A DNA stretch of 64,000 bases. Source: an uncultured Parabacteroides sp. (GTDB lineage: Bacteria > Bacteroidota > Bacteroidia > Bacteroidales > Tannerellaceae). Below are positions 1 to 7,890 of this stretch, piece by piece. The stretch covers positions 62,001 to 126,000 of the forward strand of contig CAJTMR010000004.1 of NCBI GenBank assembly GCA_910577325.1, in the 5' to 3' direction. The notes under the pieces are model-generated. The model did not search any database, had not been told where the DNA came from, and saw nothing but the letters and a program-made list of their open reading frames with translations. The first letter of the stretch is position 1, and every line of letters begins with the position of its first letter. The position numbers and the translations under genes were made by a program.

Positions 1-706
1 CATTTGCAGCACGTGAACCGTACAAGGAAGCAGCTGCCGCATCTTTCAAAACCGTAATGTTTTCGATATCGCTCGGATTGATTGAAGACATGATGTTGAA
101 TGCTTTTGAATCATTGCCTACTCCAGATACAGCAATATCACCGGAAACAACGGGTACTCCATCAATTACATAGAGAGGTTCATTTGTGGCGTTCATGGAA
201 CCTGTACCACGAATACGAATACTTAAACCTGCACCTGGCTGTCCACTGCTCGAATTTACGGTCAGACCTGTTGTTGCGCCTTGCAAGGCTTGCTCAAAAG
301 ATGTAACAGGTACATCTTTTAATATTTTCTCTGTATTCACAGATGAAGCTGCTCCGGTAAAGGATGATTTTTTAGCAGTACCATAAGCGACAACCATAAC
401 TTCGTCAAGCATTTGATTGTCTAATGCCAACAGGACATGTAACGTCGGTTTCACCCCGACTTCCTGGGCCTTCATACCCACAAAAGAAACTACTAAAGTC
501 TTTGCAGAACTTGGTACATCCAGAGAAAATGCACCGTTAAAATCTGTTACTGTACCTATAGTCGTACCTTTAACAACTATAGATGCACCAATAATAGGCT
601 CGTTGTCTTCCGCCGAAGTAACAGTACCTGTTACTTTCGTCGTCTGAGCGTTGGCCATCCCAATACCTAATAATAGGCAGAATAAAAGGAAAGTTAACCT
701 TTTCAT
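1..706 (-). CDS. SusC-family TonB-dependent outer-membrane receptor, N-terminal part (cut by window edge)
   Basis: The first 235 residues of a SusC-like receptor are visible; the rest lies left of the window. It opens at the ATG at 704-706 with a signal peptide ending in ANAQ, then a carboxypeptidase-regulatory-like beta-sandwich (about residues 22-105, GTVTS...EPIIGASIVVKGT), then the TonB box/plug start (DEVMVVAYGT, PLYVIDGVP, IENITVLKDAAAASLYGSRAAN). SusC proteins form the gated barrel that imports glycans captured by SusD. This is the promoter-bearing member of two head-to-head SusC genes. A 63-bp stretch of its coding sequence (449-511) recurs inverted in the SusC gene at 1570, so its promoter and first 65 or so codons probably sit on an invertible segment. 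Confidence 0.95.
   Translation of the reverse strand, partial: MKRLTFLLFCLLLGIGMANAQTTKVTGTVTSAEDNEPIIGASIVVKGTTIGTVTDFNGAFSLDVPSSAKTLVVSFVGMKAQEVGVKPTLHVLLALDNQMLDEVMVVAYGTAKKSSFTGAASSVNTEKILKDVPVTSFEQALQGATTGLTVNSSSGQPGAGLSIRIRGTGSMNATNEPLYVIDGVPVVSGDIAVSGVGNDSKAFNIMSSINPSDIENITVLKDAAAASLYGSRAAN
449..511 (-). repeat. Left arm of 63-bp inverted repeat inside SusC coding sequence
   Basis: Read on the minus strand this arm matches 1540-1602 on the plus strand at 57 of 63 positions. A 23-bp run (459-481 against 1570-1592) is identical. It encodes SSAKTLVVSFVGMKAQEVGVK in both genes, in the same frame. Identity ends abruptly outward at 511/1540 but fades gradually on the other side, where both genes still encode related plug sequence. 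It is the probable crossover site of an inversion switch. Confidence 0.85.
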
Positions 707-798
707 AGACACACTTTTTTTGTTTAACTTATAAATAACTAATTGCTATATTTGTTTTTATTATGCACAAGCAATATATAAATATTCCTAAGAGGGGG

Positions 799-806
799 CA
801 AATGTA
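799..806 (-). promoter_or_regulatory. Bacteroidetes-type -7 box (TACATTTG) upstream of the SusC gene starting at 706
   Basis: On the minus strand TACATTTG matches the Bacteroidetes consensus TAnnTTTG. A TTG-containing stretch about 20 nt further upstream could serve as the -33 element, though it is not a clean TTTG. The predicted leader is about 90 nt. The box lies inside the probable invertible segment and would turn with it. Confidence 0.5.
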
Positions 807-1096
807 ATAATAAATTTATTATAACAACCCAAAAACTAATAGGATTTTACAAAAATGGGGATAAAAATTAACAAAAGATTATGTGAAATCGATATTTTGT
901 ATTGATTTTGCATGGAATCTCTTTTTATTCCGCTCCTTTAAAATTTCCTATTTTTAACCCTTCGTTTTTGAGTTATTCCAAGAGGGGGCAAAAAGCAGTT
1001 AAGGGCCACCTGGGTAGAAAATCCGAAAACCTGATACAAGGATGTAGGACTTGGAACTGTTGGGAGAATGAGACACAGCATCAAGTTTGTGTGTGC

Positions 1097-1131
1097 AAAG
1101 CTATGCTTTACGGTCACTAAAGCATAGCTTT
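1097..1131. repeat. Perfect 13-bp hairpin inside the invertible segment
   Basis: AAAGCTATGCTTT (1097-1109) pairs with AAAGCATAGCTTT (1119-1131) around a 9-nt loop. No T-run follows on the plus strand, so it is not a classic intrinsic terminator. It may block read-through between the two receptor genes in either orientation or be a protein-binding palindrome; the role is unknown. Confidence 0.6.
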
Positions 1132-1539
1132 ATCTATCGTAACCAATAGGGTTTCGGATCGAATACTTACCAGTAATAAGCTTACTCGTTTTTATTTTTG
1201 ACAATTTGCCATTTTGAATTGCAAAACATGATATTTAGCCTTGTTAAAATATTACCTGCTATATTAATTCCAACATATATGGGGTACTAATTCGATTTTG
1301 ACAGGCAAGTAGTGACATTTTAATAGATGGTTTTCTTTCAAATTAATGCAGTAGAAAAATATCTTGTTTTTAAGTTCTTTGAGAATCCGGTACTCTTTTT
1401 AATTTAGGGATTACAATAAGTTGATTATAAAACAAATAAAGTTTATCCTGCCCATTCAACCATATTTCAGCAGGCAAAGGAGGATTTAAATTGAGTAGAA
1501 CTAAAATTCGATAATAATCAATGATTTACAGCTAAACAT

Positions 1540-1602
1540 AGTTCTGCAAAGACTCTGGTAGTTTCTTTCGTGGGTATGAAGGCCCAGGAAGTTGGAGTCA
1601 AA
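1540..1602 (+). repeat. Right arm of 63-bp inverted repeat inside SusC coding sequence
   Basis: This is the inverted partner of 449-511. It lies at the 5' edge of the headless SusC frame. Upstream of 1540 there is no SusC-like sequence, and the frame closes at a TGA at 1522. The crossover would therefore fall inside this arm, keeping the frame (codons AGT TCT GCA AAG ACT align in both copies). Confidence 0.85.
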
Positions 1603-4500
1603 GCGAATTTAAATATCTTATTAGAGAGTGATAACCAGATGCTTGATGAGGTTATGGTAATTGCCTATGGGACAGCGAAGAAGGAATCGTTCACCGGTTC
1701 GGCTGAAGTTATCAAAGCTGAAAAGATCGGAAAAAGACCTGTCGCCAACATTACAAAGGCACTGGACGGACAAGTAGCCGGTGTACAGACGACTTCCGGT
1801 TCCGGACAGCCGGGTTCAGGCGTATCAGTCGTTATACGTGGTTTTGGTTCGATCAACGCATCTATGAACCCTTTGTATGTCGTAGACGGTGTTCCTTATG
1901 ACGGCAATGTCGTATCCATCAACCCGAACGATATTGAGTCCATGACCATTCTGAAAGATGCTTCAGCCGGAGCCTTGTATGGTGCACGCGGCGCCAACGG
2001 TGTCGTGATGATCACTACCAAAAAAGGAGACAAGGGTAAAGTCAAGGTAAATCTGAAAGCCAATTGGGGTGTGGCATCTCGTTCTATTCCGCGCTATGAA
2101 ATGATGGACGAAAGAGGTTTCCTGGAAACAGTCTACCAATCTTACAAGAATGACTTGATCTACAACAATGGGTTGCTCCCTTCTACCGCTGCCGTTGTTG
2201 CTTTGGACAATATGAAAAGCGGTCCCACCGCCATATTTGGAAAAAACGAACAATACAACCCGTTCAACTATACCATTACGGAGCTGATTGATCCGGCAAC
2301 CGGCAAGATCCGCCAAGATGCCGTCTTAAAATATTCGGAAGACTGGATGGATGAAGCCATGGCCAACAGTCCATTGCGCCAAGAATACAATATTTCAATT
2401 ACCGGAGGACATGAAAAAACAAAATATATGTTCTCTTTGGGCTATTTGGATGAAAAAGGTTTGTTGAAAACAACCGGTTTCGAACGTCTTAACGGACGTA
2501 TGAATATCGACTCGAAAGTCACAAACTGGCTGAAAGCAGGCATGAACGCAAATTTCTCACGCAATGAAAGCAACACGGCTGTCGAAAATTCTTCCGGTTC
2601 TTCCAATATCTGGTATACCGCACAGTTAATGGCTCCGATTTATCCGGTATTTGAAAAAGACGCAAACGGACAGACTGTCATCGATGAACTGGGCAATCAG
2701 GTTTTCGATTACGGAGCTAATCGTCCAGCCGGCGCCAATTCCAACTGGAACACGATTGCAACCCTCTATGATGACAGATATTCTACAGCGAGCGACAACC
2801 TGAGCGGTCGTTTGTTTGCTGAAATCGGCGATTGGGAAGAAGGTCCTCTGAAAGGTCTAAAATTGTCTGTCAACTATGGTTTCGACTTAGTGAATTCCGC
2901 CCGTATGACTTATTATAATCCTTATAATGGTAATTCTGTTGCCGTAAAAGGAAGCCTTGACAAGGAGACAGGACGTACATTCAGCTACACGTTCAACCAA
3001 TTGTTGAGCTACAGCCGTTCTTTCGGCGATCACAGCATTTCCGCACTGGTCGGTCACGAGTTTTACAAATATAATTATCAATACTTGAACGCGACAAAAA
3101 CCGGTTTTCCTTTTGGCGGAATGTATGAACTGGATGCTGCCACTAACATTACGGATGCCTCTTCATACCAACACAACTACGCTGTAGAGTCGGTTCTTTC
3201 ACGTTTGGAATACAACTATGCTGACAAATATTATTTGTCAGCGAGCTTCCGTACCGATGGAAGCTCACGTTTCCATCAGGACAGCCGTTGGGGTAACTTT
3301 TGGTCTGTCGGTGGAAACTGGCGTATCTCGCAAGAAGAATTCATGAAAGATTTGTCTTGGATTAACAACCTGTCCGTAAAAGCCAGCTATGGAGTCCAAG
3401 GCAATGACAACATTTTGAAATCAAACGGAAGCAGCGACTATTACTTATGGCAGTCTTTCTATGACTTAGGTTACCCGAACGCCAACATGAGCGGTGCTGC
3501 TTTGTCTTCTCTGGAAAACAGAGACTTGAAATGGGAAAAGAACGGAAATTTGAATGTCGGTTTGGAAGGCCGCTTCTGGGATCGTGTATCTTTGGGAATC
3601 GAATGGTATAGCCGTAAAACTTCCGACATGCTGATGTCATACCCGATGGCTACCTCTTTAGGTTTTGACGGATATAACAAAAATATCGGTAGCATGCGCA
3701 ACACCGGATGGGATATCACCGCTTCGGCCGATATCTTCAATGGCAGCGGTTTTAACTGGCGACTGACATTAATGGGGTCAACCGTCAAGAACAAAGTTCT
3801 CCATTTGGCTGACAAACCTGAAATTATCTCTGGAACCCGTATCATCAAGGAAGGCGAAGTCTTGAACTCTTTCTATATGGCGAACGCAGCCGGTGTCGAT
3901 CCTGCCACAGGTGAACAATTGTATTGGGCATGGGACAAAGATGAAAACGGCGTGCCCGGCGAACGTTACATCACAAACGACCAAGCGAAAGCCAACGCTT
4001 GCAAAGAAATCCAAGGAAGTCGTATTCCGGCTCTCTACGGTTCTTTCAACAATGAATTCAAATATAAGAACTTCGACTTGAGCGTACTTTGCACCTATTC
4101 AATCGGTGGTAAAGTTCTGGATGGGGTCTATCGTACATTGCTTTATGGTAATTATATCGGAAACGCGAGAAGCCAGCATTTGGAACGTGCTTGGACACAG
4201 CCGGGAGACATGACCGACATTCCACGTATTGAAATCGGCAAAAGTTACATTTATACAGACAATGACTTGATCAATGCCTCCTATTTGGCCATCAAAAACA
4301 TCACATTAGGATATACGTTGCCAGTTGAACTGACAAAAAAACTGAAACTCGAAAATGTACGCTTTACAGCGACTGGAGACAACCTCGTATTGTTCAACCA
4401 TCTGAAAGGTATGGACCCGCAGTATAACTTCACGGGAGGAACCAACTACGGATACGTACCAGTCAGAACCGTTTCTTTCGGTATCGATGTAACATTTTAA
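1570..4500 (+). CDS. Headless (silent) SusC-family TonB-dependent receptor body
   Basis: This is a SusC body of about 976 residues with plug (DEVMVIAYGT, PLYVVDGVP, IESMTILKDASAGALYGARGANG) and a complete C-terminal barrel ending in a typical terminal strand (RTVSFGIDVTF). It lacks the signal peptide and the N-terminal beta-sandwich. Coding similarity to the left SusC begins at 1540, yet no ATG lies upstream in the open frame; the GTG at 1570 and ATG at 1576 are internal positions by alignment. As drawn it cannot be exported. It would be completed by inversion of the 512-1539 segment. SusD follows 22 bp downstream, so the two would be co-transcribed once switched on. Confidence 0.9.
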   Translation: MGMKAQEVGVKANLNILLESDNQMLDEVMVIAYGTAKKESFTGSAEVIKAEKIGKRPVANITKALDGQVAGVQTTSGSGQPGSGVSVVIRGFGSINASMNPLYVVDGVPYDGNVVSINPNDIESMTILKDASAGALYGARGANGVVMITTKKGDKGKVKVNLKANWGVASRSIPRYEMMDERGFLETVYQSYKNDLIYNNGLLPSTAAVVALDNMKSGPTAIFGKNEQYNPFNYTITELIDPATGKIRQDAVLKYSEDWMDEAMANSPLRQEYNISITGGHEKTKYMFSLGYLDEKGLLKTTGFERLNGRMNIDSKVTNWLKAGMNANFSRNESNTAVENSSGSSNIWYTAQLMAPIYPVFEKDANGQTVIDELGNQVFDYGANRPAGANSNWNTIATLYDDRYSTASDNLSGRLFAEIGDWEEGPLKGLKLSVNYGFDLVNSARMTYYNPYNGNSVAVKGSLDKETGRTFSYTFNQLLSYSRSFGDHSISALVGHEFYKYNYQYLNATKTGFPFGGMYELDAATNITDASSYQHNYAVESVLSRLEYNYADKYYLSASFRTDGSSRFHQDSRWGNFWSVGGNWRISQEEFMKDLSWINNLSVKASYGVQGNDNILKSNGSSDYYLWQSFYDLGYPNANMSGAALSSLENRDLKWEKNGNLNVGLEGRFWDRVSLGIEWYSRKTSDMLMSYPMATSLGFDGYNKNIGSMRNTGWDITASADIFNGSGFNWRLTLMGSTVKNKVLHLADKPEIISGTRIIKEGEVLNSFYMANAAGVDPATGEQLYWAWDKDENGVPGERYITNDQAKANACKEIQGSRIPALYGSFNNEFKYKNFDLSVLCTYSIGGKVLDGVYRTLLYGNYIGNARSQHLERAWTQPGDMTDIPRIEIGKSYIYTDNDLINASYLAIKNITLGYTLPVELTKKLKLENVRFTATGDNLVLFNHLKGMDPQYNFTGGTNYGYVPVRTVSFGIDVTF

Positions 4501-4522
4501 ATAAAATATCAGCATTAAAAAT

Positions 4523-6064
4523 ATGAAAAAGAGTCTTATATATATATGTTCATTGGCAGGTCTCCTGTCTTTAGGTTCTTGTGCCGATGATTTGAATACC
4601 GAACCGACCGATAAAGTATCGGGATCACAAGTTTTTGCGGACGCAAGCAGCGCCGAAGCTGCCATTAACGGCATATATCGCATGTTATACATAGCAGGAT
4701 GGAGTGCAAACTGGGGCAGCGAAAATTGCGGACAAACCGCCATCCAATTGTTAGGAGACCTGATGGGAGAAGACCATCTGATGAAAGAACAAGGACAAGG
4801 ATGGTTCTTCGAAGATTACCGTTTGAATGTGCATGGCGATTATGCCGGGACATCGGGCCGTTCCTATGCAATCTGGAACTTTTATTATACATTGATCAGC
4901 AATGTCAACTATATCATTGCCTCGGAAGAAACGATGGGAGGCGATCCGAATGCAGTCAAAAAACTGTTGGGACAAGCCTACTCCTTACGTGCTTATTGTT
5001 ATTTTTATCTGATTCAGCTATACCAGCAGACTTATGCGGGAAATGAAAATGCACCAGGAGTACCCTTGTATGTGGAACCGACAGTGGCTGGTTCGACTGG
5101 TCAGCCGAGAGGAACTGTACAAGGCGTATACGACCAGATTAACGCTGATTTGGATAAAGCGACCGAATTATTGCAAGGTTTGGCACAATCTCATATCTCA
5201 CACATCGATTATTACATAGCCAAAGGCATTCAGGCACGTGTAGCTTTGGTACAACACAATTATGCCAAGGCAGCGGCAGCGGCGGCGGAAGCATTGACTA
5301 AAAACGGTTTGAAACTGGCCTCTGTCGGTGATTTGGGCGGAAACAACAACGTATCGGTAGGAGATGTCATGTGGGGTGTCAATATTACGGCAGACCAATC
5401 CAGCCAATTCGCCAGTTTCTTCTCCCACATGGATGCAGATGCTCCGGGTATGTATGGTAGCCAAGCCCGCCAGTGTATCAGTACTGGCCTCTACAACCTG
5501 ATTCCTGAAACGGACAGCCGCTTGGCTTGGTTCCGTGGGCAATTGGAAGAAGAAGAGAAAGGAAACTCCAATACCAGTTATTGTCAGCTTAAATTCAAAA
5601 TGGCTGATTATACGACTCGCACGGGCGATTACATTTTCATGCGTGCGGAAGAAATGGTATTGATCAAAGCGGAAGCCGAATGCCACCAGGGATTGTATGG
5701 TGAAGCACGTGCCACTATTAAGCAGTTGGGAGATTTGCGTGATTCCGATTTTACTGAAAGACTTGGCAAACGTACGGATTCCAAAACATACAACGAAAAT
5801 ACCAACGCTCCGCTAATCACGCTGATGGACGAAATTCTGTTTCAACGCCGCGTCGAACTATGGGGAGAAGCCGGACGTATTTTCGACTTGCAACGTTTAG
5901 GATTAGGATACAACAGAGCTTACAACGGTTCCAACCATACACAGACGGTCCAGACGAAAAATACCAAAGCAGGTTCTCCGTTGTTCATCCTTCCATTGCC
6001 CCAATCTGAAATAGATGGAAATGAAAATATCACGGATGCCGACCAGAATCCTATTGTTCAATAA
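4523..6064 (+). CDS. SusD-family glycan-binding surface lipoprotein
   Basis: The protein has 513 residues and a lipoprotein signal (MKKSLIYICSLAGLLSLGSC, lipid Cys about residue 20). The SusD/RagB fold is recognisable from the TPR-like helices (AEAAINGIYRMLY, LGQAYSLRAYCYFYLIQLYQ, RPRGT-type segment, YIFMRAEEMVLIKAEAECHQG, LMDEILFQRRVELWGEAGRIFDLQRL) and the C-terminal ILPLPQSEID motif. It would cap the SusC at 1570-4500 and capture substrate at the surface. No promoter of its own is apparent in the 22-bp gap, so its expression should depend on the inversion state upstream. The substrate cannot be read from sequence. Confidence 0.93.
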   Translation: MKKSLIYICSLAGLLSLGSCADDLNTEPTDKVSGSQVFADASSAEAAINGIYRMLYIAGWSANWGSENCGQTAIQLLGDLMGEDHLMKEQGQGWFFEDYRLNVHGDYAGTSGRSYAIWNFYYTLISNVNYIIASEETMGGDPNAVKKLLGQAYSLRAYCYFYLIQLYQQTYAGNENAPGVPLYVEPTVAGSTGQPRGTVQGVYDQINADLDKATELLQGLAQSHISHIDYYIAKGIQARVALVQHNYAKAAAAAAEALTKNGLKLASVGDLGGNNNVSVGDVMWGVNITADQSSQFASFFSHMDADAPGMYGSQARQCISTGLYNLIPETDSRLAWFRGQLEEEEKGNSNTSYCQLKFKMADYTTRTGDYIFMRAEEMVLIKAEAECHQGLYGEARATIKQLGDLRDSDFTERLGKRTDSKTYNENTNAPLITLMDEILFQRRVELWGEAGRIFDLQRLGLGYNRAYNGSNHTQTVQTKNTKAGSPLFILPLPQSEIDGNENITDADQNPIVQ

Positions 6065-6078
6065 TAAAAAATGTAGAA

Positions 6079-6876
6079 ATGAAAAAGTATATATTGAAAT
6101 TAACAGCTTGTGCTGCCTTGAGTTTGAGCTTGTTCTGCTCTTGCGACACAGATGCGGAAGGAATTTTGTACGAGAGTGGTAAAACTGAATACGCTTTTGC
6201 GAGCACACTTTAAAAAGTCGAACTCCTGCCATCCGATGGAAACAAAATCTCCGTTCCGGTTTACCGGAACACGACTGTCGGTGCCAGCACGGTCACGATC
6301 TCGATCGAGGCAGTATCTGAAAATGTAAAAGACTTATTTTCACTGGTTACCCCGAACGTTACATTCGAAGATGGAAAATCCATGGCAGAAGCGGTTGTGT
6401 CATATCAAGACATCAACCTGTTGGGAGCGGCAGATGTTTACCAGTTTTCTTTAAACTTCGACGAAACCGAAGCTTCTCCTTCGAAACAAAATTCCATACA
6501 AGTGTCTGCACAACGCAGACTTACTTTCAACGAGGTTGGAACCGGCATATTCAGTACCCAATTTTTCGGTGATGAAGACGGCACCCCCTATCTTATGGAT
6601 ATCGTCGTGGAAAAAGCGGAAGAGGCAAACGTATATCGCTTGCTGGATGTGTACGAAGTCGGTTATCCGCTCCTTTTCTCCGTTGACGACAATGGAAATG
6701 TCATTGCATTCGGAGATCAGGAAACAGGATATGTGCATCCAACCTACGGCATGATTTTCGTCAGTTTCGTAGATGCGAAAAAGACAGGCAACACTTACGT
6801 CTTCACTTTGCAGTTCATTGTTCCGGGAGTCGGCTCTTTCGGATCTTTTGAAGAATCAATCCAACTTCCTGAATAA
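6079..6876 (+). pseudogene. SusD-associated surface lipoprotein, interrupted by an in-frame TAA
   Basis: A lipoprotein start at 6079 (signal ending LFCSC) reads through codon 44 to a TAA at 6211-6213. The same frame then stays open to 6876, giving a product of about 265 residues if the stop were sense (a CAA Gln would need one base change). The downstream part looks beta-rich (KISVPVYRNTTVGAS, then alternating hydrophobic strands) like the Ig-like accessory lipoproteins often encoded third in SusCD operons. It starts 14 bp after SusD. A sequencing error or a point nonsense mutation would both explain it; relaxed selection in a rarely expressed cassette is plausible. I do not recognise a named family. 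Confidence 0.7.
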
Positions 6877-6908
6877 GTGAGATAGAAAACATATTTGTTC
6901 ATAAGGAT

Positions 6909-6950
6909 AAACGGGAAGTCGGACATCATTTGCCAACTTCCCGTTTTTTT
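6909..6950 (+). terminator. Intrinsic terminator after the silent SusC/SusD cassette
   Basis: The arms AAACGGGAAGT (from 6909) and ACTTCCCG (6936-6943) pair and are followed by an eight-T run. It closes the operon ending at 6876. Confidence 0.85.
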
Positions 6951-6955
6951 TCATA

Positions 6956-7012
6956 AGGAGATTCAGTAAATGACATAAAATCAGCCGACTGATTCATGCT
7001 TAAGTTGTGAAT
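6956..7012 (+). repeat. Dispersed hairpin repeat, truncated by the adjacent mobile element
   Basis: This stretch resembles 14371-14430 base for base over most of its length (ATTCAGTAAA..ACATAAAAT.AGCC.ACTGATTCAT...TTGTGAAT). In the other copy the sequence forms a complete hairpin with a T-run; here the right arm is cut at 7012, where the mobile element begins. Confidence 0.65.
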
Positions 7013-7732
7013 CAGGGCAACCGCACCAAAAATTGCTATCCGGAACCACTTCTCTTCTCTTATGAAAATTTCGCAAACCAACTATCATACTATCATATCC
7101 GGTTGTTAACTCCTGTTTCACAGCATGTTAAAGGATGATAGTTGCTGTTTTTTACTATCATTCTACTATCATGCATCTATCATACTTTGTACATGGCTAT
7201 TTGTTTATGTGGCTGATAATATGATGTTTATGTTTGCATAGACAAAAACAGCCATCGGCGAAAAAGATGCAAAAACGAGGCATAAAAGTGCCTCCAACAT
7301 GGCGGATAAACATCCCCGCACCCCCGGAAAGGTCTCGCGCAGACCCGGGTCTGCACCTCTCCCGCACCCGGGTCTCCGTAGTGGGTACACCCGGGTCTCA
7401 AGCGGCTTTAAAAGCTGTTTCTGACAAAAGAAAAGTCTGTCTTGATGAAAAAAGAAGCCGTTTTAACATGTTTTGCACCTGTTCCCGGACGGTCCTTGTT
7501 TTTATCGTATAATTGATACACAGGATGTTATCGTTTTTAACTATGATAGGTGTGATAGATGAATGATAGTTAAAAACGGCAACTATCATGCCATAACATA
7601 TTGGTTTAAACCGATATACAGGCGGATATGATAGTATGATAGTTGTTTTTGCAAAAACATTTATGTAATTAGTCTGTATGGGTCGGTGGCGAAAACAGAT
7701 GGACGCTTTATGATTTTGGTGCGGTTGCCCTG
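7013..7732 (+). mobile_element. MITE-like element, copy 1, with 19-bp TIRs and 9-bp target duplication
   Basis: The ends CAGGGCAACCGCACCAAAA (7013-7031) and its exact reverse complement (7714-7732) are perfect terminal inverted repeats. Flanking GTTGTGAAT occurs at 7004-7012 and again at 7733-7741. A second inner inverted repeat (GCAAA..CAACTATCATACTATCATATCCG, about 7072-7102 against about 7624-7656) makes the element strongly palindromic. Internally ACCCGGGTCT occurs three times near 7350-7400. No transposase or convincing gene is present. A 9-10 bp duplication fits IS4-type transposition in trans, which is an inference. It fills the 6877-7890 gap apart from the terminator. Confidence 0.85.
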
Positions 7733-7890
7733 GTTGTGAATGATGTTTTTTCATGAGTTATACGGTGCATTTCTTGTTTATAAAGTTCTTATCACAAACT
7801 GGCGTTATTAGATTTTATTAATGATGCGACTAAGTTGGTAATTATTTTCATATCTTCGCCTCACGAATTAATCGTTGTGTATATAACAAA

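Larger units (their letters stand above)
512..1539. other. Probable invertible segment carrying promoter and 5' end of SusC
   Basis: About 1.03 kb lie between the two repeat arms. The segment holds codons 1 to about 65 of the left SusC (512-706), a -7 promoter box, and 707-1539, where I see no gene. The non-coding part is AT-rich. It contains a 13-bp perfect hairpin (1097-1131) and a duplicated stretch with core AAGAGGGGGCAAA (near 790-802 and 980-992). Inversion would join this head in frame to the body at 1570-4500, restoring a full-length receptor. SusC shufflons of this kind are known from Bacteroides fragilis; inversion here is inferred from structure, not observed. Confidence 0.75.

Noticed and set aside
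902..1120. 72-codon open frame in the SusC intergenic segment.
   Set aside because: No promoter, no recognisable domain, and it runs into the 1097-1131 hairpin; it is probably chance.
7398..7754. Open frames inside MITE copies 1 and 2 share similar peptide text (e.g. HQNHKASICFRHRPI).
   Set aside because: The shared text follows from nucleotide repetition of the terminal regions. Frames are short, start at different places and include palindromic DNA with no coding signature.
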